This document shows positions 36,533 to 45,967 of a stretch of DNA of 64,000 nt, one piece after another; position 1 is the stretch's first letter, and every line of letters begins with the position of its first letter. Location of the stretch: assembly GCF_020880415.1 (NCBI RefSeq), contig NZ_JAJIUJ010000011.1:1-64000 (forward strand), in the 5' to 3' direction. The position numbers were made by a program, and so were the translations under genes. The DNA comes from Xanthomonas euvesicatoria pv. euvesicatoria. Lineage in GTDB: Bacteria > Pseudomonadota > Gammaproteobacteria > Xanthomonadales > Xanthomonadaceae. Below the pieces are notes generated by a model. The model saw only the letters and a list, made by a program, of their open reading frames with translations, ran no database searches and had not been told where the DNA came from.

Positions 36533-39048
36533 TGCGCATCGTGATGGATCTTCAGGGAGCACAGTCGGAGAGTCGTTTCCGGGGTATCGGGCGCTATAGC
36601 CTGGCGTTAGCGCTTACAGTAGCCCGCGATGCACGGGGGCACGATATCCATCTCGCATTGAACGGTGCATTTCCGGAGGCAGTGAAGGATATTCGGACTG
36701 CATTTAAGGGGCTCATTCCGCAGAGCAATATCCATGTATGGCATGTGCCTCTTCCCGTGCATGCCTGCGATACTGGAAATAGCACGCGGTGCAGTCATGC
36801 CGAGATCGTGCGGGAGGCAACGCTGGCTTCATTGAAGCCCGATATCGTGCATGTATCCAGTCTGTTTGAAGGTTACGGCGACAACGCATTGACCAGCATT
36901 GGTCGTGTCTTCCAGATCCCGACCGTGGTGACGATGTATGACTTGATTCCGATGATGAACCCAGAGGTTTATCTCAATCACGACCCAGTCTATGCCAAAG
37001 CTTACGCGGAGAAATTTTCTTTTTTGCAGCGGGCGGATGCTGTCTTAGCGATATCGGAAAGTTCAGCTGACGAGGCGCGCCGGGTTGGGAAATTTGGCAG
37101 CGATAAGGTCTTCAACATCTCTGCAGGATGCGATGCTGTCTTCTCACAGTTGGAAATCCAGCATCCGGCGCGTCGCTTGGTCCGCGCCAAGTTCGGGATC
37201 GAAGGCGAATTCTTTCTCTATACCGGTGGAGCGGATCGGCGCAAGAATCTGAACCGCTTGATCGATGCATATGCGGCACTCCCCGTGGCAACGCGCAAGA
37301 TTGCCCGTCTGGTCATGGCCGGACGCATGCCTGCGTCGTTGGTGGACGATCTCAATCGCGTCGCATTGGAGCGGGGGCTGCGAGCGGACGAGATCATCTT
37401 TACCGGTTATGTTTCAGACGAAGAGCTGGTTGCGCTGTATAACGAATGCCGCTTCTTCGTGTTTCCGTCCTGGCACGAGGGATTTGGTTTGCCGGTATTG
37501 GAAGCAATGGCATGTGGTGCAGCGGTCATTGCAGCCAACGCTTCAAGTATTCCGGAGATTGCCACGGAGCCGGCCATGCTGTTTGATCCGTATGACACTG
37601 CCGAGATGTCCGAGCGGATCCGCTGGATGCTTGAGGATGATGCAGCCGTAGCGGAAGCTCGCGCTTTTTCGGAGCATCGGGCTACTGCGTTCTCTTGGGA
37701 GAGAAGCGCAACAGCGTTTCTCGACGCTTGCGAGAGCGTGCATCTGCGATCCTTGCCGCGCACCGATGCTGGTCAGGCACTCAATATAGCCATGGCCGCA
37801 CTTGGCCGGAAAAGTACGCAAACGCTCGCAGTGGTTGCAGCAGCAGATGCGTTGGACCGCAGCATAGCGCCAGAGGAGCGCATGCTCATGCTCGACGTTA
37901 CCGAGCTGGCCGCGCACGATCGTGGGACGGGTATCCAGCGCGTGACGCGCGCTATCTCGAATGAGTGGCTGCGCCGGCCGCCGCATGGCTACCGCATCCA
38001 GCTCGTCAGGTTGGATCGCGAGTCACGTCGCTATGTGTGCGCCAATGCCTACGCCGGCCACCTTCTAGGTCAGGATTTCGGTGAGGATGCGGCACTGGTG
38101 TGTCACGCGGGCGACGTCTTCGTCGGCCTGGATCTGGTGGGACACGCTGTTGATCTGGCCTCCGATTGGTTCGATTACTTTCATGTTGCAGGGGTAGTGA
38201 TCAATTTCGTGGTCTATGACATCCTTCCTGTGCGGAATCCACAATGGTGGCCCGGGCCCGGCGGGCAGCACCACGAGCGCTGGCTGCGAGGTATCGTTTC
38301 CGTATCGGATCGGTTGATCTGTATTTCCCAGGCCGTTGCAGATGATGTGACTGGATGGATGCTGGAAAATGGAATCGGCAAGCAGCCGGACGTCGCATGG
38401 TTCCACCTTGGTGCTGATCTTGAAGGAAGCGCTCCCAGTCGGGGCATGCCGGATCATGCCGACGCGCTTCTCTCTCGCCTGAAGCAGGTGAGGAGTTTCT
38501 TGATGGTGGGCACGCTCGAACCCCGCAAGGGGTATGCCGGCGTGTTGGCCGCATTCGAGTATCTATGGTCTGCAGGGCAGGATATCGCCTTGGTGATCGT
38601 CGGCAAGAAAGGCTGGATGGTGGACGAGCTTTGCGAAAAGTTGGAAACGCATCCCCAGCTTCATCGCAATCTGTTTTGGCTCAGCTCCGCCAGCGACGAG
38701 CTCTTGGAAAAGCTCTACCAAGCCTGCACCTGCCTCATCGCCGCCTCTGAGGGCGAAGGTTTTGGCTTGCCACTGATCGAGGCGGGACAGCGACGACTGC
38801 CAATTCTGGCCCGCGATATCCCGGTGTTCCGCGAGGTTGCTGGCGAGCATGCAACTTACTTCGCAGGGCACACGCCGGTGGAGATAGCGAGCGCCATCGA
38901 AAAATGGCTCGAACTGCATACACAGAACGCGCATCCGCGGACTGACGAGCTGTCCTGGTTGACCTGGGCGCAGAGCGCCGATCAGCTTGCCGCCGCACTT
39001 CTGAAGCCGGCCGCCAGTCTGGTATATCCGAGCCAGGAGGCCAATTGA
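36532..39048 (+). CDS. Two-domain GT4 glycosyltransferase, WbdA/WbdB-like
   Basis: 838 aa, ATG at 36532 sharing one base with the preceding stop (TAATG). Domain 1 (1-400) is paralogous to domain 1 of the 1039-aa protein: RGIGRYSLALALTV, TSIGRVFQIP, YDLIPMMNP, GGADRRKNLNRL, EGFGLPVLEAMACG near 315. Domain 2 (about 450-830): LMLDVTELAAHDRGTGIQR, VGTLEPRKGYAGVL, EGEGFGLPLIEAGQ near 740. Expected to transfer deoxyhexose or mannose residues from GDP-sugar during O-chain assembly, on the membrane with the WbdD-like protein. Number and linkage of the sugars cannot be read from sequence. Confidence 0.87.
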   Translation: MRIVMDLQGAQSESRFRGIGRYSLALALTVARDARGHDIHLALNGAFPEAVKDIRTAFKGLIPQSNIHVWHVPLPVHACDTGNSTRCSHAEIVREATLASLKPDIVHVSSLFEGYGDNALTSIGRVFQIPTVVTMYDLIPMMNPEVYLNHDPVYAKAYAEKFSFLQRADAVLAISESSADEARRVGKFGSDKVFNISAGCDAVFSQLEIQHPARRLVRAKFGIEGEFFLYTGGADRRKNLNRLIDAYAALPVATRKIARLVMAGRMPASLVDDLNRVALERGLRADEIIFTGYVSDEELVALYNECRFFVFPSWHEGFGLPVLEAMACGAAVIAANASSIPEIATEPAMLFDPYDTAEMSERIRWMLEDDAAVAEARAFSEHRATAFSWERSATAFLDACESVHLRSLPRTDAGQALNIAMAALGRKSTQTLAVVAAADALDRSIAPEERMLMLDVTELAAHDRGTGIQRVTRAISNEWLRRPPHGYRIQLVRLDRESRRYVCANAYAGHLLGQDFGEDAALVCHAGDVFVGLDLVGHAVDLASDWFDYFHVAGVVINFVVYDILPVRNPQWWPGPGGQHHERWLRGIVSVSDRLICISQAVADDVTGWMLENGIGKQPDVAWFHLGADLEGSAPSRGMPDHADALLSRLKQVRSFLMVGTLEPRKGYAGVLAAFEYLWSAGQDIALVIVGKKGWMVDELCEKLETHPQLHRNLFWLSSASDELLEKLYQACTCLIAASEGEGFGLPLIEAGQRRLPILARDIPVFREVAGEHATYFAGHTPVEIASAIEKWLELHTQNAHPRTDELSWLTWAQSADQLAAALLKPAASLVYPSQEAN

Positions 39049-39154
39049 GGTCAGGCAAGTTATGATGGCGCGCTTCCTGCACGGCGATGCTCGGGGCGCT
39101 CATGGGCGTGATCTAGAGCGGGGTTGCTTTCACAAATATCCGAAGAGAATGTAG

Positions 39155-40195
39155 ATGACTAACAAGATTGCAATCATTACCGGTATCACCGGACAGGACG
39201 GTGCTTACCTGACCGAGCTGTTGCTTGGCAAGGGTTACAAGGTGTATGGCACATATCGACGGACCAGTTCCGTCAACTTCTGGCGCCTCGAGGAGGTTGG
39301 CGTCGCGAAACATCCGAATCTGGAGTTGGTGGAGTATGACCTCACGGATCTGGGGACGACGATCGCGATGGTCCAGAAGATCCAGCCCGACGAGATCTAC
39401 AATCTCGCTGCCCAGAGCTTCGTCGGAGTCAGTTTCGATCAGCCGACAACGACAGCGCAGATTACCGGTATCGGCGCACTGCACCTGCTTGAGGCGATTC
39501 GTCTGGTGAACCCGAAGATCCGGTTCTACCAGGCATCGACTTCGGAGATGTTCGGTAAGGTCCAGGCAGTCCCTCAAAAGGAAGACACGCCGTTTTGGCC
39601 ACGTAGCCCATACGGCGTTGCTAAGCTGTATGCCCACTGGATTACGGTGAATTATCGCGAGAGCTACGATATCTTCGGATCCAGCGGAATTCTGTTCAAC
39701 CACGAAAGTCCACTGCGCGGCCGGGAATTCGTTACCCGCAAGATCACCGACTCGGTGGCTAAGATCAAGCTCGGGCTGCTGGACTGCATGGAGTTGGGAA
39801 ACCTGGACGCCAAGCGTGACTGGGGCTTTGCGCGCGAGTATGTGGAAGGTATGTGGCGGATGCTGCAAGCCGAGGAGCCGGACACTTTCGTGCTCGCGAC
39901 AAATCGCACCGAAACCGTGCGCGATTTTGTCGGCATGGCGTTTAAGGGCGCAGGCATCGACGTCGAGTTCCGTGGAGAGGACGCTGAAGAGACTGCGGTG
40001 GACATTGCCACCGGCAAGGTGGTCATGCGCATCAACTCGAAGTTCCACCGCCCTGCAGAAGTGGAGCTGCTGATCGGCGATCCCGAAAAGGCGGCCCGTA
40101 TCCTCGGCTGGAAGCCTGAAACCACGCTGGAGCAGCTGTGCCAGATGATGGTCGAGGCTGATCTGAAGAGGAACGAGCGTGGCTTCTCATTCTGA
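39155..40195 (+). CDS. gmd: GDP-mannose 4,6-dehydratase
   Basis: 346 aa extended SDR. NADP-binding [15 protein letters not shown], catalytic STSEMFGKV with Tyr/Lys in [11 protein letters not shown], and substrate loop [17 protein letters not shown]. Converts GDP-D-mannose to GDP-4-keto-6-deoxymannose. Overlaps rmd by 17 bp, which implies coupled expression. Follows the 838-aa glycosyltransferase by 106 bp; a TATGAT hexamer at 39061-39066 could be a weak internal promoter. Confidence 0.96.
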   Translation: MTNKIAIITGITGQDGAYLTELLLGKGYKVYGTYRRTSSVNFWRLEEVGVAKHPNLELVEYDLTDLGTTIAMVQKIQPDEIYNLAAQSFVGVSFDQPTTTAQITGIGALHLLEAIRLVNPKIRFYQASTSEMFGKVQAVPQKEDTPFWPRSPYGVAKLYAHWITVNYRESYDIFGSSGILFNHESPLRGREFVTRKITDSVAKIKLGLLDCMELGNLDAKRDWGFAREYVEGMWRMLQAEEPDTFVLATNRTETVRDFVGMAFKGAGIDVEFRGEDAEETAVDIATGKVVMRINSKFHRPAEVELLIGDPEKAARILGWKPETTLEQLCQMMVEADLKRNERGFSF

Positions 40196-41114
40196 CCTGA
40201 CGGGTAAGCGGGTTCTGATAAGCGGAGCGTCCGGGTTCACCGGGCGCTACATGGCCCAGCAGCTCAAGGAACAGGGCTGCACGGTCATCGGCGTCGGAAC
40301 GCGTTCGGATGGTACCGGCACGGCTGGTACCGACGAGTTCTGGCCGATGGATCTGCGCGACGCTGCCGACGTCGCTCGCATCGTTGCGCATGCCCAAGCC
40401 GACTACGTTGTACATCTAGCGGCAGTGGCCTTTGTCGGTCACGGGGATGCTGACGATTTTTATCGTGTCAATCTGCTCGGCACCCGGAACCTCTTGCAGG
40501 CGTTGGCCGCAAGCCGCCACCGTCCGGAAAGGGTGCTGATCGCCAGCAGTGCCAATGTCTACGGCAATGCAACTGAGGGCGTGATCGACGAGGCGGTCAC
40601 ACCCGCGCCCGCGAACGACTACGCGGTGAGCAAGCTCGCCATGGAATATGTCGCCAGCTTGTGGCGCGAGCGGCTATCCCTGGTGATTGCCCGCCCTTTT
40701 AACTATACCGGGGTCGGTCAGGCGACCAATTTCCTGATTCCCAAGATCGTTTCCCATTTCGCATCTCATGCCTCTTCCATCGAGTTGGGCAACACCGAAG
40801 TGTGGCGCGATTTCGGCGATGTCAGATCGGTCGTGCTGGCTTACCGGAAGCTCCTGCAGGCACCGGCGGCCGAAGGGCAGATCGTCAATGTGTGTTCGGG
40901 TGTCGCCAGTTCGCTGGGGGACATCATCGGGATCTGCTCGAAAATCACTGGCCACGACATTGACGTCCAGGTGAACCCTGCATTCGTTCGAGAGAATGAA
41001 GTCAAGAAGTTGCTTGGCAGCAATGCCAGATTGCAGGAGCTGATCGGCGATTGGCAGAGTCTTGCGTTAGAGGACACGCTGCGCTGGATGCTCGAAGCTA
41101 GCTGCCAGCACTAG
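40179..41114 (+). CDS. rmd: GDP-4-keto-6-deoxy-D-mannose reductase (GDP-D-rhamnose synthase)
   Basis: 311 aa, GTG start at 40179 inside the end of gmd with AGAGGAAC upstream. SDR with [39 protein letters not shown] and [15 protein letters not shown]. The last motif and the length favour Rmd, which yields GDP-D-rhamnose, over GDP-fucose synthase, which also epimerises and carries different residues. D-rhamnose is a known backbone sugar of Xanthomonas O-antigens. Last gene of the rightward LPS operon; followed by a hairpin. Confidence 0.9.
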   Translation: MASHSDLTGKRVLISGASGFTGRYMAQQLKEQGCTVIGVGTRSDGTGTAGTDEFWPMDLRDAADVARIVAHAQADYVVHLAAVAFVGHGDADDFYRVNLLGTRNLLQALAASRHRPERVLIASSANVYGNATEGVIDEAVTPAPANDYAVSKLAMEYVASLWRERLSLVIARPFNYTGVGQATNFLIPKIVSHFASHASSIELGNTEVWRDFGDVRSVVLAYRKLLQAPAAEGQIVNVCSGVASSLGDIIGICSKITGHDIDVQVNPAFVRENEVKKLLGSNARLQELIGDWQSLALEDTLRWMLEASCQH

Positions 41115-41157
41115 GACTGGGCAGTTAGAACAATCCAAGGGAATTGAAGGCAATCGA

Positions 41158-41184
41158 GCTTCGGCTGGAAAATTCAGCCGAAGC
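41158..41184. terminator. Hairpin between convergent rmd and wxcO
   Basis: Perfect 10 bp stem GCTTCGGCTG/CAGCCGAAGC with loop GAAAATT, 44 bp after rmd and 115 bp beyond the wxcO stop. T tracts are weak on both sides. Probably the shared end of the two LPS transcripts. Confidence 0.5.
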
Positions 41185-41298
41185 CCCGCCTTGCGAATTG
41201 GTTCGGCGTTATGGTAAGCACTGATGAACCGCCGGCCGCGAGGAGCTGCGCCAGCTGAAAGTGGCAGGCGACACTGGCGATCGTGCGGCCACGGCAGC

Positions 41299-43551
41299 TT
41301 ATCTGTCGCAATCGGCCTTGCAGATTTCAAGACTTGTCAGCCCGAAGGCAAGCAGCCGTTGGTCTGCGGATATGCCGATCTTAGCGGGAGAGACCGGTGT
41401 TTCGTAGTTCAGGACGATATGCACCACTTCACCCGGCTGGCGGCTTGTGACGGGAATCCGTAGTGCCAGCGGCAGGGCTTGTGCTGGAGTGACTAGGGTG
41501 TCGAGCGCTTGAACGCCGTTGACCGAGGCACGGATGCGAAGCGCTTGATGGCGGCCAGCCAGAAACGGGTTACCACGCAAAATTACTGTTGTTCTGCCGA
41601 CTGTTGTCGGGGTGACACGATAGCTCAGCGATGAGCTTGTACCTGCGGACCAGACGCCCCATGCCTCATCTGACGACCAGCCTTGTGTCAGTAGGCTGCG
41701 CAGCGAGGGGAGGGTTATGCTGGTATCTACGGCAGGCTCGGCGAACGCCGCCTCTTTGGCAGCTTCGATGCTTGCAGGCTTCGCCCCCCCTGGGAGACGA
41801 AAGACCACAACCGCTCCATCTTCGCGAGTCATTGCTGGCGGCGCGCCAATGGCCTGTGTCCATTCAGCAATGACTTGCGCTCCCTGGTCGGCATAACCGC
41901 GCTTGTCGATATAGATAGCGTCGAAGCCGAAGCGACCGATTGCCTGGAGCTGCGCTGCGGCGGGTTGGGTTTCCAGATTCCGGTAGAACAGGTCGCCCTC
42001 ACGGCCTTTCATGCCTGCGTAGCTCCACTTTAAGTGCTGCGAGTGGACGAATCCCACCGCAAGGTCATATGTGTGCAAGGCATTCTTAGGCGGCACTTCC
42101 GGAAAGGGCATGTAGGGCAACTGGTAAACTGCTGCACCGAAAGGGAGGGCAGCTTCAATGCTGCGGATGAAACGCTTGTCCTGCTCGTACGCAGTGCGCG
42201 CGCTGGACTGACACTGGCCGCACACAGCTGAGGTCTGATCCCAGATGCCGATGACCAGCATGCTGGCCGCAGCGATCGAGGCAATGGTCATGTGGTGTCG
42301 ACGCCCCACCTTGTCGGATAACATCTGCACTGCAATGGCCACCGCAGCCAGCGTGCTAAATGTGATGAAGATGCTGGCCCGATTCCAGCCGCGGATGGAG
42401 GGCGATACAAGGTGCGCGAAGAGTGAGCCAAGTCCGCCGATGGTCATGAATGCCAGAAGGACGCCGGAGAGAATCGCCAACAGGGCAATGCGTTCTTCAT
42501 TGCGCTGCTCGGCCAGGCGCGCGAACGTGACCAGCGCCAGGATGGCAAGGCCGATGGAACCGATCAGGCCCAGGGAGGCGGTCGTGTTCTCGTTGATCAA
42601 CGGTGTGCTGGCCATGTACCGGGCCGTGACATTGGCCAGCTTGGGTAGCCTGTGGTCGGGGCGCGGTAGGATCAACTGCATCAACTTCACGCCGTAGATC
42701 TCGGACTCTGCTGGCGCGCGAGCAGCGACTTCCGGGTTGTGACCGTTGATCTGATCGTTGATCACATTGGGTGCGACATTTGCCAGCGTACCGAGCGCGA
42801 GGAAGAAAATGACGGGTGCTGCGAGGCGGCTGATGGACGTCCAGTTCTTCTGGAACAGCGCCATGAGGCAAGCCGTTCCAATCAGGATCAGACCGAATGC
42901 CGTGTAGTAAACGCCGAAACAGCTCAGGATCAGGTACAGCGCGGCAAGCGTGATCTTACGTGCGGGCCGCGCGCTCCAGAAATCCAGCGATACATCGGCG
43001 CGCACAATTCGAATCGCAAGCATGAAGTAGATCGGGACGCCGAAATACCAGGTGTAGAAGATGTGCTGCAACCGCAGGAAATGGAACGGTGCCAACGTAA
43101 AGAGTATGGCAGTGGTAAAGGACAGCAAACGACCGACGCGCAGCCAGCGCATTACCCAATATGCCGTCAGAAAGTTCGCGGCAAAACCCAGCAGGAAGAA
43201 CAGATTGATTGCGGCGGCACTGCTGCCGGTCAGCATGCCGGCGAGCTTCAGGAACAGAAAGCTGCCGGAATCTGCTCCAGGATAATCCAGGAAGGAGGAG
43301 CCGAATGGGAATCCGCTGCGGTCGTTCTCAAAAATCCATCCTTCCATCGCTCGCTGCGTCAGCCAGAGGCTGCTCAAGGCGTCGCCCTTATACGAGAATG
43401 GGTAATCCAGCAAGGACAAGAGGCCAGCCGGCCAGCCGACCAGCAGGAGGCTGCCCGCCACGACGGACATAACGGCACCTAACAGCAGGGGTAGCCATTC
43501 GGCCTTGATCAGGGGACTGGCCGGCGCCGTGGCAGGAAATAGGGTAATCAT
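41299..43551 (-). CDS. wxcO: Large multi-pass membrane protein WxcO-like, putative GT-C side-chain transferase
   Basis: 750 aa from the ATG at 43551; an in-frame GTG at 43560 is the alternative, and a stop three bases before that GTG bars anything longer. About 11-12 membrane segments in the first 460 residues, then about 290 residues in a soluble, probably periplasmic, domain. The first external loop has charged SYKGDALSSLWLTQRA, resembling the acidic loop of GT-C enzymes. Position and size match wxcO of the Xanthomonas LPS locus. With the GtrB-like WxcL and GtrA-like WxcN, a role as the serotype-specific GtrC-type enzyme that adds a sugar branch to the O-chain in the periplasm is a reasonable inference. 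Confidence 0.65.
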   Translation of the reverse strand: MITLFPATAPASPLIKAEWLPLLLGAVMSVVAGSLLLVGWPAGLLSLLDYPFSYKGDALSSLWLTQRAMEGWIFENDRSGFPFGSSFLDYPGADSGSFLFLKLAGMLTGSSAAAINLFFLLGFAANFLTAYWVMRWLRVGRLLSFTTAILFTLAPFHFLRLQHIFYTWYFGVPIYFMLAIRIVRADVSLDFWSARPARKITLAALYLILSCFGVYYTAFGLILIGTACLMALFQKNWTSISRLAAPVIFFLALGTLANVAPNVINDQINGHNPEVAARAPAESEIYGVKLMQLILPRPDHRLPKLANVTARYMASTPLINENTTASLGLIGSIGLAILALVTFARLAEQRNEERIALLAILSGVLLAFMTIGGLGSLFAHLVSPSIRGWNRASIFITFSTLAAVAIAVQMLSDKVGRRHHMTIASIAAASMLVIGIWDQTSAVCGQCQSSARTAYEQDKRFIRSIEAALPFGAAVYQLPYMPFPEVPPKNALHTYDLAVGFVHSQHLKWSYAGMKGREGDLFYRNLETQPAAAQLQAIGRFGFDAIYIDKRGYADQGAQVIAEWTQAIGAPPAMTREDGAVVVFRLPGGAKPASIEAAKEAAFAEPAVDTSITLPSLRSLLTQGWSSDEAWGVWSAGTSSSLSYRVTPTTVGRTTVILRGNPFLAGRHQALRIRASVNGVQALDTLVTPAQALPLALRIPVTSRQPGEVVHIVLNYETPVSPAKIGISADQRLLAFGLTSLEICKADCDR

Positions 43552-43592
43552 GTAATCCACGATTCAAGAATGGATGCGCCGCGCCAACGGGA

Positions 43593-43611
43593 GGCAGGCA
43601 GGCAGGCAGGC
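43593..43611. repeat. Tetranucleotide repeat (GGCA)4.75 in the wxcN-wxcO gap
   Basis: Four full GGCA units plus GGC, 42 bp upstream of the wxcO ATG and 34 bp downstream of the wxcN stop in the direction of transcription. It lies outside both reading frames. It could alter spacing or leader structure if its copy number changes. Confidence 0.85.
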
Positions 43612-43645
43612 GGGAGGTAGGGCAACATTCTACGCTGTGTATGTC

Positions 43646-44083
43646 TCAGCCTTGGTGGGAGTCTGGCTTGGGAGGCTGCAACAATAACTTGCTCAGGATA
43701 AACGACACTGGCAGCGTGACAACGATGGAGATCAGCGGGCCGACTGCCGCCGGCACGCCTAGATGCCCTACGCTGATTTTCAGCGCCAGGGCTCCAACTG
43801 CGTAGGTCACCAGATAGATGACCGGAAACGCTGCAAATTTCAACCAGCTGTGTTGAGCACGAAAGACGTAACGGGTGTTGATTAGATAACTGAGCAATAT
43901 GCCTGCACAGAAACTCGCAAGATAAGCCCACTGGTAATACATAAAATCAAGGAGCACCCAGTACAGTGCCAGGGTCAGGCCCGTGTTGAGTGCTCCGCCC
44001 AACAGGAAGCGTAGGGCCACAGCGAACAATGACCGATGCCGCCGAAGCAGGGCATCGGCATGTGGGGACTCATCCGCCCGCAT
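43646..44083 (-). CDS. wxcN: GtrA-family membrane protein (WxcN-like)
   Basis: 145 aa from the ATG at 44083, which overlaps the end of wxcM by 14 bp. Four membrane segments: [74 protein letters not shown]. The segment [15 protein letters not shown] between segments two and three is the GtrA signature. GtrA-like proteins are thought to flip polyprenyl-phosphate sugars across the inner membrane. It sits between the sugar-making enzymes and the presumed side-chain transferase. Confidence 0.85.
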   Translation of the reverse strand: MRADESPHADALLRRHRSLFAVALRFLLGGALNTGLTLALYWVLLDFMYYQWAYLASFCAGILLSYLINTRYVFRAQHSWLKFAAFPVIYLVTYAVGALALKISVGHLGVPAAVGPLISIVVTLPVSFILSKLLLQPPKPDSHQG

Positions 44084-44999
44084 TCGCCAGACTCTTGAAG
44101 GACGCGTAATCGCGAATGTACTCATCGGTGTCGTAGGGCTCGGACGCAAACACCAGCAGCACGGCATCTTTGGAGTACTTGTACTGTGTGCCCCAGATCA
44201 TCGGCGGCAGATGGATGCCCTGGTTCGGTGAGTTGAGTTCGACATCGATGCGGCGCGCACCGTCGTCTGCCAGCACCCTGACCGAACCGGAAACGCATAC
44301 GAGAAACTGATGGCAGCGCTTGTGCGCATGCTCGCCACGGGTCTCCTGGGTGGGTACACCGTAGACAAGAAAGTACCGCCGCGCATTGAAGGGAAGGAAG
44401 CTGTCGAAGTCTCCGACTGACAGAGATCCGCGCATGTCGGAAAAGCTGGGCATCTGGTAAAGCTTGACGCCGGGAACGATGGTGTCGGTGATGCCCTGAA
44501 CGACGGGCAGTGAAGCCGCTTGATCCGCGTCCTTGTCGGATACATAACCCACAATGCGCGCAGGATTGCCAACTACGATGGCATTGGGCGGCACCGAGCG
44601 CGTGACCACTGCACCTGCGCCAATCATCGCGCCACTGCCGATAGTGGTGCCAGCCAGGATTGTCGCGTTGGCCCCAATCGACGCGCCTGATTCCACTAAA
44701 GTGCCGAGAAATTTCTCGGGATATACCCGGCTGCGGGGGAACAGATCGTTGGTGAAGGTTGCATTAGGGCCTACGAAGACATCGTCTTCCAAGCGCACGC
44801 CATCCCATAGTTGCACGCCGCACTTGACCGTCACACGATCGCCGATCACGACGTCGGACTCAATGAATACGCCATCGCAGATGTTGCAGTCACGACCAAG
44901 GCGAGCGCCTGGCAGTACGTGGGCAAATGCCCAGACGCGGGTGCCCTCGCCAATGGTGGCGCTCTCGCAAAGAGCGTTGGGGTGCACGAAATAGCTCAC
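44070..44999 (-). CDS. wxcM: Bifunctional dTDP-sugar N-acyltransferase/3,4-ketoisomerase WxcM
   Basis: 309 aa, GTG start at 44999 overlapping the wxcL stop (GTGA). Residues about 1-150 are a left-handed beta-helix of hexapeptide repeats ([40 protein letters not shown]), as in N-acetyltransferases of 3-amino sugars. Residues about 170-305 are a cupin of the FdtA/QdtA type ([32 protein letters not shown]). The isomerase moves the keto group of dTDP-4-keto-6-deoxyglucose to C3, WxcK aminates it, and the acyltransferase N-acylates it. Product dTDP-Fuc3NAc or dTDP-Qui3NAc; sequence alone does not decide. Confidence 0.9.
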   Translation of the reverse strand: MSYFVHPNALCESATIGEGTRVWAFAHVLPGARLGRDCNICDGVFIESDVVIGDRVTVKCGVQLWDGVRLEDDVFVGPNATFTNDLFPRSRVYPEKFLGTLVESGASIGANATILAGTTIGSGAMIGAGAVVTRSVPPNAIVVGNPARIVGYVSDKDADQAASLPVVQGITDTIVPGVKLYQMPSFSDMRGSLSVGDFDSFLPFNARRYFLVYGVPTQETRGEHAHKRCHQFLVCVSGSVRVLADDGARRIDVELNSPNQGIHLPPMIWGTQYKYSKDAVLLVFASEPYDTDEYIRDYASFKSLANAGG

Positions 45000-45967
45000 T
45001 GGTTATCCTTTTCGAAGTTTTCGACTGACTGCATGATTGACAATGGACGTGCCTTGGTATTTTCGAAGGCATGCCAAGCGTATGTACCTACAATACCCAG
45101 TCCCAATGAATTGAGTGCGCCGAAAAAGAGAATGGTCAAGATAGTCAGGGTATAGCCCGGCACTGCGACGAGTCCGGAAAACTTCGCAGCCAGCACCAGC
45201 GCACTGAGCAACGTGGTAAATGCCAGCGCGATCAGGCCCAGCGCCGTCAGCATGCGGACTGGCAGGTCGGTGAAAGCAAAGACGCTATCGGACAGATACC
45301 GCAGTTTCTTGCTCAAGGTCCAGGCGCTCTTGCCGTGCTGCCGCTCGCGTCGCTGGTAACTGACAAATTCGCGCTTGCCGCCCAGCCAGAATAGTTGCGC
45401 GAGCAGGCTGGAATGAGCTTCGTTCAACAGCAACAGCCGTTCGAGGAAGTCACGGCTGACAGCGAAGATATCCACGCCACCCTTGGGAATGTCCTTGATG
45501 ACCATGCGCCGATAGGTCGCCCAGAACAGGGTCGACGCCAGCTTCGAGGCCGCAGGATCGCTCCGCGCCTCGCGCACGCCGAAGGCAACGTCATATCGCT
45601 TGCTAGCGTAGCGCTGCCAAAAATCGATGACCAACTGGGGAGGTTCCTGTAGGTCGGCCGCCATTACCGCGGTCAATTCGCCGCGGCTGAGTTGCAAGCC
45701 GGTGCGGATTGCCGGGAAAGCGCCGAAATTTCTGGTCAGGGTCGCCAGCTGCGCACTAAAAGCGACGGCAGGCAATTTATCGCGCAGCAGGGCGTAGCTG
45801 CGATCGGGACTACCATCTACCACGAAGATGGCTTCAAACTTCCCGTTGACGCTGCGAGCGATCGAATCGACAGCCTGCAGGAGGTCGTCGATCGAGCCTT
45901 CATTGCCGTAGATCGGGACGACCAGACTGAGGGAAGGTGACTGCACCTTGCTCAGAACCGGTTGCAT
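44996..45967 (-). CDS. wxcL: GT2 glycosyltransferase, GtrB/DPM1-like (WxcL)
   Basis: 323 aa. GT-A fold with [33 protein letters not shown], acidic [11 protein letters not shown] and [21 protein letters not shown]. Two membrane helices at the C-terminus (about 230-290: [38 protein letters not shown]), as in GtrB and dolichol-phosphate mannose synthase-like enzymes. Predicted to load the amino sugar onto undecaprenyl phosphate. Overlaps wxcK by 16 bp and wxcM by 4 bp, so the series is translationally coupled. Confidence 0.88.
   Translation of the reverse strand: MQPVLSKVQSPSLSLVVPIYGNEGSIDDLLQAVDSIARSVNGKFEAIFVVDGSPDRSYALLRDKLPAVAFSAQLATLTRNFGAFPAIRTGLQLSRGELTAVMAADLQEPPQLVIDFWQRYASKRYDVAFGVREARSDPAASKLASTLFWATYRRMVIKDIPKGGVDIFAVSRDFLERLLLLNEAHSSLLAQLFWLGGKREFVSYQRRERQHGKSAWTLSKKLRYLSDSVFAFTDLPVRMLTALGLIALAFTTLLSALVLAAKFSGLVAVPGYTLTILTILFFGALNSLGLGIVGTYAWHAFENTKARPLSIMQSVENFEKDNQ

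Noticed and set aside
41185-41298. Short open stretch between rmd and wxcO (EELRQLKVAGDTGDR-like reading)
   Set aside because: Too short, no start signal, no recognisable family; not enough to call a gene remnant.
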